Shown piece by piece: positions 24,407-32,748 of a stretch of DNA of 64,000 nt. The translations under genes and the position numbers were made by a program. The stretch lies in NCBI GenBank assembly GCA_963801055.1, contig CAWDDE010000003.1, positions 342,458 to 406,457 of the forward strand, written 5' to 3'. The notes beneath the pieces were generated by a model. The model saw nothing but the letters and a program-made list of their open reading frames with translations. It was not told the origin of the DNA and searched no databases. The stretch is from DASUPK01 sp963801055. GTDB taxonomy: Bacteria; Actinomycetota; Thermoleophilia; Solirubrobacterales; 70-9. Within the stretch, counting starts at the first letter, position 1. Every line of letters begins with the position of its first letter.

Positions 24407-25710
24407 CGGTCGACCCCCCCGATGATCGGGTCGAGCATCCCCAGGTTCTGGATCAGGTCGGCGATCAGCCCACCCACGGACATGTCGCGGAGGGACTGCA
24501 GGTTGACGAACGAGGGGTCGCGGAAGTGGACGCGTGCGGGCTTCGATGAGCCGTCCGCCAGAACGAAGCAGCCGAGCTCGCCGCGAGGACTCTCGATCGA
24601 GTAGTAGAGCTCGCCGGGCGGCACCCGGAAGCCCTCCGTGACCAGCTTGAAGTGATGGATCAACGCCTCCATCGAGGTGGGGAGCTCGTCCCGCGGCGGC
24701 AGCACGTACTTGCGGTCGTCCGAGATCCACGGGCCCGCGGGCAGACCGTCGAGCGCCTGCTCGATGATCCTCACCGACTCGCGCATCTCCTGCAGCCGAA
24801 CGCGATAGCGGTCGTAGCCGTCGCCGACGGTCCCGACAGGGATCTGGAAGTCGAAGTCGCCGTACGCCAGGTAGGGATCGACCTTGCGAAGGTCCCAGGG
24901 CTCGCCCGCGGCGCGCAGCAGCGGACCCGTGACCCCCAGCTCCAGCAGGCGCTCTCGGGAGACGATCCCGACGTCTCGCGTCCGGCGGAGGAAGATCTCG
25001 TTCCGGTCGAGCAGGGCCTCGTACTGGTCGATCCGGCTCGGCATCGCCGCGCAGAACTCCCGGACCTTCTGCTCGAAACCGAGCGGGATGTCCTCGAAGA
25101 CCCCGCCGACCTGGAAGTAGCGCGTGTGCATCCGCTGGCCCGACGACATCTCGAACAGGTCGAGGACCCGGTCCCGCTCGCGGAAGCAGTACCAGAGCAT
25201 CGAGATCGCGCCGAGGTCGAGCGCCGTCGTGCCCAGCCAGACCAGGTGCGACATGATCCGGTTGAGCTCCATGTGGAGGACGCGGAGGTACTGCGCCCGG
25301 GGCGGTATCTCCAGCTCCAGCAGGCGCTCGACGCAGCCGCAGAAGGCCTCCATCTGGAAGAAATAGGAGAGATAGTCCATCCGCTCGACGAACGGGATGA
25401 CCTTCCAGTAGCTCTTGTCCTCGCACGACTTCTCGATCCCGGTGTGGAGGTAGCCCATCACTGGCTTCAGCTCGATCACCCGCTCGCCCTGCAAGGTCAC
25501 GATCAGTCGCAGCACCCCGTGAGTCGCAGGGTGGTGCGGCCCCATGTTGATCGTCAGGACCTCCTGCTCCGGCTCGAGGCCCGGCCCTTCGAGCTCCTGC
25601 TCGGCGAGCTCCGCGGTCTGCTCCGCCAGCCGCGCCGAGGGGTCTTCGGTAAAAGGGTCAACGCCCCGCTCGGTGATATCCGCTTCGTCTCTGAAGGTCT
25701 CGTCCCCCAT
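24403..25710 (-). CDS. nuoD: NADH-quinone oxidoreductase subunit D
   Basis: 435 residues from ATG 25710 (MGDETFRDEAD), which overlaps the nuoC stop. Related to hydrogenase large subunits but without the Ni ligands. Seen: NMGPHHPATHGVLRLIVTL (quinone-binding His region), GYLHTGIEKSCEDKSYWK, MDYLSYFFQMEAFCGCVE, and the C-terminal DPSFVNLQSLRDMSVGGLIA. About 50 acidic residues precede the conserved domain. It forms the quinone site with NuoB. Confidence 0.96.
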   Translation of the reverse strand: MGDETFRDEADITERGVDPFTEDPSARLAEQTAELAEQELEGPGLEPEQEVLTINMGPHHPATHGVLRLIVTLQGERVIELKPVMGYLHTGIEKSCEDKSYWKVIPFVERMDYLSYFFQMEAFCGCVERLLELEIPPRAQYLRVLHMELNRIMSHLVWLGTTALDLGAISMLWYCFRERDRVLDLFEMSSGQRMHTRYFQVGGVFEDIPLGFEQKVREFCAAMPSRIDQYEALLDRNEIFLRRTRDVGIVSRERLLELGVTGPLLRAAGEPWDLRKVDPYLAYGDFDFQIPVGTVGDGYDRYRVRLQEMRESVRIIEQALDGLPAGPWISDDRKYVLPPRDELPTSMEALIHHFKLVTEGFRVPPGELYYSIESPRGELGCFVLADGSSKPARVHFRDPSFVNLQSLRDMSVGGLIADLIQNLGMLDPIIGGVDR

Positions 25711-26270
25711 CACTCGAACCACCAGGGGGCTTCGATCTCGTTGTACGTGTAGAGCACAGGCTCGCCCCCGATCGGGAAGTCGCGGCGCTGCGGCCAGCCC
25801 TCGTAGTCCTCGGGCATAGCGATGCGGCGCAGATCGGGGTGGCCGCGGAAGACGATTCCGAAGAAGTCGTAGGCCTCGCGCTCCTGGAACTCGGCGGTCG
25901 GGTAGAGGGCCACGCACGAGTCCAGCTCAGGGAGCTTCTCCTCGGCGGAGGCCCCGGTGGATCCATCGCCTGCCGCGGGATCCTCGAGCAGCGCCTTGAC
26001 GTTGATCCGCTCCACCCGCTCGCGGCAGAGCAGCTCATAGTGGACCGCGAAACGGGGTGTGGCGGGCAGATAATCCGCGGCGTGCAGGCTGGAGAGAAAT
26101 TCGTAGCCCTGGTCGTCGCGGTCGCGCAGCCAGCTGAGCGCGTGGAGGATGCCGTCGGGATTGACGATCAGCATCGCGCGATCGTGCTCGAAGGCGGTCT
26201 CGACGACGGTTCCCTGCCGGCCCTCCTCGATGCCCTGGGCGATCAGCTCGAGGCCGGGGGCGTCAGGCAT
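25710..26270 (-). CDS. nuoC: NADH-quinone oxidoreductase subunit C
   Basis: 186 residues from ATG 26270 (MPDAPGLELIAQG). The family signature ERE(A)YDFFGIVFRGHPDLRR is visible, followed by MPEDYEGWPQRRDFP. It is a soluble structural subunit of the connecting module. The start lies eight bases inside the end of nuoB. A small insert (ALLEDPAAGDGSTGASAEEK) occurs before the signature. Confidence 0.95.
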   Translation of the reverse strand: MPDAPGLELIAQGIEEGRQGTVVETAFEHDRAMLIVNPDGILHALSWLRDRDDQGYEFLSSLHAADYLPATPRFAVHYELLCRERVERINVKALLEDPAAGDGSTGASAEEKLPELDSCVALYPTAEFQEREAYDFFGIVFRGHPDLRRIAMPEDYEGWPQRRDFPIGGEPVLYTYNEIEAPWWFE

Positions 26271-26928
26271 CCCTGTGCTCCTTGACGGCCTCGGCCGCAC
26301 GCTCGATCGCCTCGGGCGTCGGCTCGCCCGGCTCGAACCGCGCCCACTCCTCGGTGCCGATCGCGTTGTAGCGCTGGCGCCAGCCGAGATCCGGCTCGCC
26401 GCGGACAAGCCGCTGCAGCTTGTTGAAGCCGTGCAGTACCGCCTCCGGCCGCGGCGGACACCCCGGGACATGAATGTCGACCGGCATGAACTTGTCGGCG
26501 CCCTGGACGACGGCGTAGTTGGCGAACATGCCTCCGGACGACGAGCAGGCTCCCATCGCCATCACCCACTTCGGTTCGAGCATCTGGTCGTAGACACGGC
26601 GGACGACCGGCGCCATCTTGATCGAGACCCGGCCCGAGAGGATCAACAGATCCGCCTGCCGCGGGGTGGCCCGGAACGCCTCGGCCCCGAAGCGGGCGAT
26701 GTCGTAGCGCGAGGTGACCAGCGAGATCTGCTCGATGGCGCAGCAAGCCAGCCCGAAGGTGAGAGGGAAAATGGCGTTTGCCCGTCCCCAGTTGAGCGCC
26801 TTCTCGAGCGTGGTGGTGAGCAGTCGCTCCTCGACGTACTGCTCGAGATCTTTTCCCTCGAGGTCTCCGCGAAGGAGTTCGCGGGCGCGCAGCTGGCGGA
26901 CTCGGAGGCTCTCCCTCTCTACTTCCAA
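26263..26928 (-). CDS. nuoB: NADH-quinone oxidoreductase subunit B
   Basis: 221 residues from TTG 26926-26928, the only reasonable start that overlaps the end of nuoA (stop 26919-26921). The N2 cluster ligands are in GLACCAIE (adjacent cysteines), GACSSSGGMF and HVPGCPPRPEA. NuoB passes electrons from cluster N2 to quinone. The C-terminus is about 40 residues longer than in short homologues and acidic. Confidence 0.95.
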   Translation of the reverse strand: MEVERESLRVRQLRARELLRGDLEGKDLEQYVEERLLTTTLEKALNWGRANAIFPLTFGLACCAIEQISLVTSRYDIARFGAEAFRATPRQADLLILSGRVSIKMAPVVRRVYDQMLEPKWVMAMGACSSSGGMFANYAVVQGADKFMPVDIHVPGCPPRPEAVLHGFNKLQRLVRGEPDLGWRQRYNAIGTEEWARFEPGEPTPEAIERAAEAVKEHRDA

Positions 26929-27278
26929 TCGAGCGCCCCTCGACGCCAGACGAAGATCAGGGCGACGAGCAACAGCACGACGAAGACGAGGATCTCCACC
27001 AGCACGAAGACGCTCTTGGTCGCATGGACGAGGACGCCGACCGGGTAGAGGAAGACGACCTCGATGTCGAAGAGGATGAAGAGCATCGCGATCATGTAGA
27101 AGCTCACGCCGAAGCGGAAGGTGCGGGTGATGTGGGAGGGAAGCCCGCACTCGTAGGGCTGCCGCTTGATCGGGTTCGGGCGACGCGGACCGATCACCCC
27201 GTTCAGCAGTGCGAATGCGCCTCCCACGATGATCCCTAGGCCGGCGAACACGAGGACGGGGAGATAGCTCTGAAGCAC
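26919..27278 (-). CDS. nuoA: NADH-quinone oxidoreductase subunit A
   Basis: 119 residues from GTG 27276-27278, three membrane helices. PYECGLPSHITRTFRFGVSF (with the quinone-loop Cys) and LFILFDIEVVFLYPVGVL are diagnostic. First gene of the operon. A TATAAG box (minus strand, 27291-27296) lies only about 13 bases before the start codon, so the transcript might be leaderless or nearly so; no good -35 box at ideal spacing was found, so this promoter is tentative. Confidence 0.95.
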   Translation of the reverse strand: MLQSYLPVLVFAGLGIIVGGAFALLNGVIGPRRPNPIKRQPYECGLPSHITRTFRFGVSFYMIAMLFILFDIEVVFLYPVGVLVHATKSVFVLVEILVFVVLLLVALIFVWRRGALDWK

Positions 27279-27339
27279 GATCCGTTTCGTCTTATACCAC
27301 CGCGACCCCGACTTTGTAGCAAGGTGTTACATAGTGCTT

Positions 27340-27359
27340 TTCCGCATCAGCAAGCGGAA
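27340..27359. promoter_or_regulatory. Inverted repeat in the nuo divergent intergenic region
   Basis: TTCCGC, 8 bp, GCGGAA between nuoA (minus) and the membrane-protein gene at 27415 (plus). Its position suits a regulator site for either unit, but a 6-bp arm can occur by chance. Confidence 0.25.
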
Positions 27360-27414
27360 TTCCGACCCTTTCTGGCGGCTTTGGGTCGGGGACAGGGCCT
27401 AAGCTCCCGCGCCC

Positions 27415-27846
27415 GTGCCGGAAGTCCATCTCGTAGTTGGCGTCTGCCTGATCGCCGCCAACCTGGTGGCCGGGGTCTGGGGCGGGTACTCCTGGCTCGA
27501 GCGCCGCCCGTCGGTCGGCTTCTGGTACGCGCTGCGGCTCGCCCAGGCGACGGTGATCCTCCAGACCCTCCTCGGGCTCCTGCTCGTGTTCACCGGCCAC
27601 CACGCGGACGAGCTGCACATCCTCTACGGCGTGCTGCCGCTCGTTGTCTCCCTGCTGGCGGAGGTGGTCAGGTTGGGCTCGGCGTCGCAGGAGCTCGGCG
27701 ATCTCGACATCCACTCGCTGCCGCCCGGCCGCCAGACCGAGATCGCGCTGGCGATCTTCCGCCGCGACACTGGCATTATGGCCACGGCATGTTTGGTGAT
27801 CTTCCTACTTGCGCTGCGCGCGGCGGGGACCAGTTCGGCGTTCTAG
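27415..27846 (+). CDS. Small four-helix membrane protein
   Basis: 143 residues from GTG 27415. Hydrophobic segments at about 5-24, 41-62, 67-86 and 120-138. A GHHADELHILYGVLP segment between helices two and three carries paired His residues that could bind heme or metal. It is divergent from nuoA and followed six bases later by the secreted protein gene. No confident family. Confidence 0.65.
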   Translation: MPEVHLVVGVCLIAANLVAGVWGGYSWLERRPSVGFWYALRLAQATVILQTLLGLLLVFTGHHADELHILYGVLPLVVSLLAEVVRLGSASQELGDLDIHSLPPGRQTEIALAIFRRDTGIMATACLVIFLLALRAAGTSSAF

Positions 27847-27851
27847 CCGTG

Positions 27852-29090
27852 ATGCGAATCGTCTGCCTGCTCACGGCCGCCGCGGTGTTAATCGGCTATC
27901 CCGCGGACGCCGACGCGGTGCGCTCCGGAGGGCACAACCAGCCAACGAGAAAGCTCGAAATCGCGTTCAAGGTCGCGGGAGGGGTCCGGGCGGGTAGGAA
28001 GGACGGTTGTTACGTACCGCCTCGCCGGATGGCGGCGCTGATTCGCTTCTGGGGCCCTCTGAACGCGGACGTCGCCCACGGGTTCGCCGCGGTCAAGGTG
28101 CCCAACGTCGTCTACGTCGTCAGCTCGCGCAGCTCTTGCCAGCGCATGGTCTTTGGGCTGCGAGACCGAGGGAAGCTCTTCATCCTCGACACCGCAGCCG
28201 GCGACGTCTATCGGCGCGGAGTGGCGCCGGACAGTAGGGGCGCCGAGGCGCGCCGTTTTGGACGCGGTCCGCTCAGGGGCCTCACCCTAACCTCCCAGAA
28301 CTTTCGCCTGCGCGGAGCGGATAGGGCCCGGCGGCTGGTGATCGGCTGCCCGAGAGGCTCGTTCCCGCTCGGGGGCGGCATGACGAGTTACCCTCCGCTC
28401 GGCCCGGACGGGGAGGGGATCTATCCGCACTCATACGAGCGGTTGGGAGTCCAGCGCGGCTTCCATGTGACCGCGCTGATCATCGATCCGCATCCCCGCA
28501 AGACCAGGCCGCGCACCGCCACGCTCGACGTGGTCTGCGGCAGCGGACTGGTGCCGATGTCGTCGCCCCACCGGACCGTGTTCGTTCATCGGTACGGCAC
28601 GAACACAGCGACCGCAACGTGCCCGCCCGACCAGTATCTGTTCGGGGGCGGCTTCCAGCGAACCAATTTCACGACCCCCTACCGCACCTATGGCGGCAAC
28701 TACATCACGAAGTCGGCGGCGATCTCGCCGACGGCCTGGCAGGTCACGGGGCACGCCGTCGGCAGGGATGGTGGCGAGCTGACCGCGATCGCGTATTGCG
28801 CGAGCGACCCCAGCCTGCCCCTCGTCGAGGTCCAGGCGTCCAGCCGGGTCGAGTGGGGCGGCTCCGCCACCGCGACGACGCCTCCCTGCCCGCCGGGTCT
28901 CGAGTTGACCTCCGGCGGCTTCAGTCTGAACGGCTCGCGGAACGCCTTCATCGCCGGCGGATCCTTCAACGACGACGGGACCTGGTCCGCGACCGGGTTC
29001 GGCTACTTCGGCGAGGCGCCCTCGCTGACCGCGTTCGGATACTGCCTGCGGCCGGCCGACGCCGGGGACGAGCTAAGCGCCAGCGGCTAG
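27852..29090 (+). CDS. Secreted protein with repeated Cys-Pro/Gly-Gly motifs
   Basis: 412 residues from ATG 27852, directly after the preceding stop. Residues 1-22 form a signal peptide (MRIVCLLTAAAVLIGYPADA). Three repeats follow: GCPRGSFPLGGG, TCPPDQYLFGGGF and PCPPGLELTSGGF, each starting a segment of about 80 residues that ends near a paired Cys (VVCG, AYCAS, GYCLR). This suggests a three-blade extracellular repeat domain with disulfides. Function unknown. The gene ends 18 bp inside the convergent VOC gene. Confidence 0.7.
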   Translation: MRIVCLLTAAAVLIGYPADADAVRSGGHNQPTRKLEIAFKVAGGVRAGRKDGCYVPPRRMAALIRFWGPLNADVAHGFAAVKVPNVVYVVSSRSSCQRMVFGLRDRGKLFILDTAAGDVYRRGVAPDSRGAEARRFGRGPLRGLTLTSQNFRLRGADRARRLVIGCPRGSFPLGGGMTSYPPLGPDGEGIYPHSYERLGVQRGFHVTALIIDPHPRKTRPRTATLDVVCGSGLVPMSSPHRTVFVHRYGTNTATATCPPDQYLFGGGFQRTNFTTPYRTYGGNYITKSAAISPTAWQVTGHAVGRDGGELTAIAYCASDPSLPLVEVQASSRVEWGGSATATTPPCPPGLELTSGGFSLNGSRNAFIAGGSFNDDGTWSATGFGYFGEAPSLTAFGYCLRPADAGDELSASG

Positions 29091-29948
29091 GCCCGGAGGC
29101 TGGGTGAGCGAGAAGGTCGCTCCCTGCGGGTCGGCGATCACTGCTTGCTTCATCCCTGCTGACGGGATGTCGTAGGGGCCGGTCAGAACCCGGCCGCCGA
29201 GCTCAGCTGCCTTCGCAGCCGCGCCATCCGCGTCTTTGACCCAGAAGTCGACGTTCCAGCGGGGCGGCAACTCCGCCTCGGAGGGACTGATGCCAGGCGC
29301 CATCGTCGCCACGACCTCCCGGGTCACCGGCTGCTGCGGCTCGCCGCCCACGTAGCCTGGCAACGTCCACATGACCATCTCGTCGCCGCCGAGGCCGAAG
29401 GTCTCAGTGTCCCAGCCGAAGACATGCGCGTAGAAGCGCTTCGACCCCTCGGCATGGTCCGTGACCAACGAGCTCATCGCATAGGCGCCCGGCTCGTTGA
29501 CCAGCTGGGCGCCCTTGTGCGCGCCGGGTTGCCAGATGCCGAGGGCGGCGCCGGCCGGATCGGCGACGATCGCGATTCTTCCGCCATCCAGGCTCTCGAA
29601 GAGGTCCTTGAGCACGCTGCCCCCGGCCTCGATGGCCCGTTGAACGGTCCCCTTGGCGTCCTCTACCCAGACGTACGTGGTCCAACTTGAAACGGGTCGC
29701 TCCTCGGCTTCGCCTGCGGTGCGCCCTCGCATGAGCGGCGGCGCCTCCTCCGGACGGGAGGCGACCGCTGCGACGTCGCGCCCGCGCAGCCTGCAGATGT
29801 AGTGCTTGCCGGGGACGCCGTCGGGCATCGTGTCCTCGGCCTCCCACCCGAAGAGCTCCTGGTAGAACGCCACGGCGGCCTCCGCATCGGGCTGCCACGT
29901 GTCGACCCAGCAGGGGACCCCGTGCTGGTATCCGTCTCGATCGCTCAT
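29073..29948 (-). CDS. Two-domain VOC family protein carrying a repeat-derived insert
   Basis: 291 residues. Two VOC modules: residues about 1-140 (GVPCWVDTWQPDAEAAVAFY, ending ADPAGAALGIWQP) and about 155-285 (AMSSLVTDHAEGSKRFYAHV, ending ADPQGATFSLTQP). This layout is common among actinobacterial glyoxalase-like proteins of unknown substrate. Between PPL and WTTYVWVEDA the protein contains MRGRTAGEAEERPVSS, absent from the usual family pattern and almost the same as the insert in the AEC transporter. Confidence 0.82.
   Translation of the reverse strand: MSDRDGYQHGVPCWVDTWQPDAEAAVAFYQELFGWEAEDTMPDGVPGKHYICRLRGRDVAAVASRPEEAPPLMRGRTAGEAEERPVSSWTTYVWVEDAKGTVQRAIEAGGSVLKDLFESLDGGRIAIVADPAGAALGIWQPGAHKGAQLVNEPGAYAMSSLVTDHAEGSKRFYAHVFGWDTETFGLGGDEMVMWTLPGYVGGEPQQPVTREVVATMAPGISPSEAELPPRWNVDFWVKDADGAAAKAAELGGRVLTGPYDIPSAGMKQAVIADPQGATFSLTQPPGLAAGA
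29688..29732. repeat. 45-bp in-frame insert repeat (copy 2)
   Basis: Matches 11738-11782 with two differences, same orientation, same reading frame on the minus strand (MRGRTAGEAEERPVS). Confidence 0.8.
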
Positions 29949-30646
29949 CGTCCGTCCTCCCCGTACTCATCGTGCCGGCGCCACCACTCGTAGGGTGGGC
30001 CCTGCGGATATCCCTCCGGCGAGTCCTCCCAAGTCTCCTGCCGGCCGAGCGCCGAGCGATCGAGCAGGCTCCAGACGGGGCCGATCACCTCGAGGCCGCG
30101 GCGGCTCGTGAAGTAGGTGCGATAGATGTCGTCGCCCTCGCGGAGGAAGGCGTTGAGGCCGAACATCTCGCCGTCCTGGTACTCGCCCGGCCGGGGCTCA
30201 GGCGGCGAGAGCCCGAGCTCGACCCCGTAGTCGCCACCGCCCCACGAGTACCAGGGGACCTCCCATCCCATCCGCTCTCGATAGCGCTCGAGCTTCTCCT
30301 GCGGCGCGCGCGAGACGAGCGCCAAGCTCGTGTCACGCGCATGAAGATGGGCTAGGTGGGTGAGCTGGTCGACGACCATCGAGCAGCCATCGCAGCCCAC
30401 CTCCTGGTTCGGCCCGAACATGAAGTTGTAGACGAACAGCTGGCGGCGGCCCTCGAACAGATCGAGCAGGGTCGCCTTGCCGTCCGGTCCATCGAACTCG
30501 TACTCCTTCTCGATCCGCATCATCGGCTGGCGACGGCGTTCCGCCGCGAGCGCGTCGGACTCCTTCGTCAGCGCCTTCTCCTTGGCGATGATCCGGGCGT
30601 TCGAGGCTTCCCATTCCGCCTCTGAAACCACTTCCGGGAGATTCAT
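29945..30646 (-). CDS. DUF899 family thioredoxin-like protein
   Basis: 233 residues from ATG 30646 with a strong ribosome-binding site (AAGGAG) upstream. Features of DUF899: RIEKEYEFDGPDGKATLLDL, FVYNFMFGPNQEVGCDGCSM with a CDGC motif at the thioredoxin active-site position, and FNAFLR-like text (GLNAFLREGDDIYRTYFTS). Probably a cytosolic redox or stress protein. It overlaps the VOC gene by four bases (ATGA) and is divergent from the HxlR gene, which may control both. Confidence 0.85.
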   Translation of the reverse strand: MNLPEVVSEAEWEASNARIIAKEKALTKESDALAAERRRQPMMRIEKEYEFDGPDGKATLLDLFEGRRQLFVYNFMFGPNQEVGCDGCSMVVDQLTHLAHLHARDTSLALVSRAPQEKLERYRERMGWEVPWYSWGGGDYGVELGLSPPEPRPGEYQDGEMFGLNAFLREGDDIYRTYFTSRRGLEVIGPVWSLLDRSALGRQETWEDSPEGYPQGPPYEWWRRHDEYGEDGR

Positions 30647-30766
30647 CCCTCTCTCCTTCTCGCTCTCTTGCTTGGACCGGTCATATACGGGTCGCACCGT
30701 ACCACAAAGTCCTAAAAAACAACGAGATGATTGCCTTTCAGGATCACGCCCCGCTACACTCCCGCC

Positions 30767-31408
30767 ATGGCTCGCACCAGGACACAGCTCGATGGATGCG
30801 GGATCGCGCACGCCTCGGACCTGCTCGGGCAGCGCTGGGCGCTCCTCGTCGTCAGGGAGCTGCTGCTCGGCCCGAAGCGCTTCACGGACCTGCGCACAGG
30901 GATCCCCGATATCAGCCCGAACGTGCTCGGCCAGAGGCTGCGCGAGCTGGAGGAGTCGGGCATCGTCACCCGCCGGAAGCTCGCCCCTCCGGCGGCCGTC
31001 CAGGTCTACGAGCTGACCGAATGGGGGCGCGAGCTCGAGCCGGCCGTGCTGGCGCTCGGGCGCTGGGCCAGCGGATCTTCCTCGTTCCCCCGCAACGCCG
31101 AGATGGGACCGGATTCCCTCGTTCTCGCCCTCAAGTCGACCTTCGATCCCTCCAAGGCGGCGGGGCTCGCCGCGACCTACGAGCTGCGGCTCGGCGAAAT
31201 CCCGTTTCGGATCGAGGTCTCGGAGGGCAACTTCGAGGCGGCGCGGGGCGAGACGGAGAATCCCGACGCCACGATTCGCAGCGACTCAGAGGCGATGACC
31301 GGCGTCGTCTTCAGAGGAAAACCGCTGCCGAAGGCGGTGGACGCCGGCGACATCGCGATCGGCGGCAGCCGTAATGCCGTCAGCGCGCTCTTCCGAGCCC
31401 TCACCTGA
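30767..31408 (+). CDS. HxlR-family transcriptional regulator with C-terminal SCP2-like domain
   Basis: 213 residues from ATG 30767. Residues about 8-105 are an HxlR winged helix: GCGIAHASDLLGQRWALLVV, RFTDLRTGIPDISPNVLGQR, LEESGIVTRRKL. The C-terminal about 100 residues (ATYELRLGEIPFRIEVSEGN, DATIRSDSEAMTGVVFRG) look like a sterol-carrier-type ligand pocket. It is divergent from the DUF899/VOC pair across a 120-bp AT-richer gap, a common arrangement for a regulator and its target. Confidence 0.85.
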   Translation: MARTRTQLDGCGIAHASDLLGQRWALLVVRELLLGPKRFTDLRTGIPDISPNVLGQRLRELEESGIVTRRKLAPPAAVQVYELTEWGRELEPAVLALGRWASGSSSFPRNAEMGPDSLVLALKSTFDPSKAAGLAATYELRLGEIPFRIEVSEGNFEAARGETENPDATIRSDSEAMTGVVFRGKPLPKAVDAGDIAIGGSRNAVSALFRALT

Positions 31409-31495
31409 TCGCCATTTTCGCTTTCGGGACGCTCGCGCAGTCACAGACCGGGGGTCCAGTTCGTCTTCCTAGTGAGCACGACGAAAGGAGCCGTC

Positions 31496-31777
31496 ATGAA
31501 CAGCGAAGCCGCTCGCTCACGGGCCGAGGTCGCGGACGAGGTCTCGAAGTGGACCGTCGGAGGGGGAATCGTCCTCGTAGCGCTCTTTCCCTTGGCGCTG
31601 CCCATTCTCATCCTGACCCTCGTCGCCATTCTGCCGCTTCTGGTTCCACTCCTGGTCGCGGGGCTGGTGGTGGCTGTCATCGTGCCTCCGATCCTTCTCT
31701 TCCGGAAGCTCGGAAGGTCGCTGGGCCGGCTTCGGCCCGGCGGCGGACGCCGCGCGAGCCTGCGCCCAAGCACGTAA
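31496..31777 (+). CDS. Small membrane protein
   Basis: 93 residues from ATG 31496, which has AAAGGAG (31484-31490) at ideal spacing; an upstream GTG at 31472 is less likely. Two hydrophobic helices (about 24-45 and 48-68) are followed by an Arg/Gly-rich tail. Function unknown. Confidence 0.7.
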   Translation: MNSEAARSRAEVADEVSKWTVGGGIVLVALFPLALPILILTLVAILPLLVPLLVAGLVVAVIVPPILLFRKLGRSLGRLRPGGGRRASLRPST

Positions 31778-31784
31778 CCGCGAC

Positions 31785-32276
31785 CTAGGACTCGGCGAGC
31801 AGGTCGCGGTAGCCGCCGCGGTGAAAGAGGAGCGGCGCTCCCTCCCGGGAGTCGGCCTCGATCACGTTGCCGGTGAGGATGAGGTGATCGCCGCCGTCGA
31901 TCAGGTCGCGCAGCTCGCAGGCCACCCAGACGAGCGCGCCTTCCAACCGGGGCAGGTCCTCGCTCTCGGACCACTCCACGCCGCTCCATTTCTCCGGCGC
32001 GGGATCCTTGGCCGAGAAGCGCCACGCGAGCTCGGCTTCGCCGGCGGCGAGCGCATTTATCCCGAAGCGCCCCTGGGCACGCACCGAGGTGAGTGTCCGC
32101 GAGCCCCGGTCGAGGCAGGCGAGCATCATCGGTGGGTCGAGGGAAAGGGAGGTGACCGCGTTGGCGGTCGCACCCGAGGGCCCCTCCGGCCCGATCGAGG
32201 TGACCACCGTCACCCCCGTTGCATACGCGCTGAGCGCTCTCCGAAACTCCTCCGCAGATACGCGGCCGGCCGCCAT
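31785..32276 (-). CDS. Flavin reductase-like domain protein
   Basis: 163 residues. The FMN-binding split barrel is shown by FRRALSAYATGVTVVTSIGP, GATANAVTSLSLDPPMMLAC, and FGINALAAGEAELAWRFS. Members supply reduced flavin to two-component monooxygenases or act as flavoprotein oxidoreductases. No oxygenase partner is adjacent; the aromatic hydroxylase at 48.9 kb carries its own NAD(P)H-type FAD domain. Confidence 0.88.
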   Translation of the reverse strand: MAAGRVSAEEFRRALSAYATGVTVVTSIGPEGPSGATANAVTSLSLDPPMMLACLDRGSRTLTSVRAQGRFGINALAAGEAELAWRFSAKDPAPEKWSGVEWSESEDLPRLEGALVWVACELRDLIDGGDHLILTGNVIEADSREGAPLLFHRGGYRDLLAES

Positions 32277-32333
32277 GGCTGAAAGCTAGTCCTGCCGAGC
32301 CTTGGGCGAGCTGGCCGCATATGATCCCGCCGC

Positions 32334-32735
32334 GTGCGAGGGGCACTCCTACTGATCTCAGTCGGCGCGCTCGCGGCGGCATCGGGTTGCGGGACCCAGG
32401 GCGTCCAGGTCCCCGACGACGATCCCACCCACGCAGGTGCACAGATCTTCGCCCAGCGCTGTTCAGGCTGCCACACGCTCACCCCCGCCGGGACCGAGGG
32501 AACTGCCAACCGCAGCGAGCGGGTGCAGGGCCCCAACCTCGACCAGCGCACGGAGACGATGGCCGACGTCGTCTACGCGATCCGAAACGGCGGCTTCTCT
32601 GGGGCGATCATGCCGCAGAACATCGTGGTCGGGGACGATGCCCAGAAGGTCGCCGCCTTCGTCGCGAAGTATGCCGGGGAGGACGTCGTCAATCCGCCGG
32701 CTCCCGCTTCGACGACAACCACCGCCGCGCCCTAA
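32334..32735 (+). CDS. Lipoprotein cytochrome c
   Basis: 133 residues from GTG 32334. A lipoprotein signal ends at Cys19 (AAASGC). The heme site is CSGCH at residues 43-47 and the distal Met is in GAIMPQ (about 93). A Thr/Pro-rich tail follows the domain. It should be a membrane-tethered monoheme electron carrier on the outer face of the cytoplasmic membrane. It ends 13 bp before the presumed start of serS. Confidence 0.88.
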   Translation: MRGALLLISVGALAAASGCGTQGVQVPDDDPTHAGAQIFAQRCSGCHTLTPAGTEGTANRSERVQGPNLDQRTETMADVVYAIRNGGFSGAIMPQNIVVGDDAQKVAAFVAKYAGEDVVNPPAPASTTTTAAP

Positions 32736-32748
32736 CGGGGGCCGAGAC

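Noticed and set aside
27276..27322. A full -35/-10 promoter for nuoA
   Set aside because: TATAAG is a fair -10 box, but the best -35 candidate (TTGCTA) is 20 bp away and the resulting leader would be only a few bases, so it is mentioned under nuoA without its own entry.
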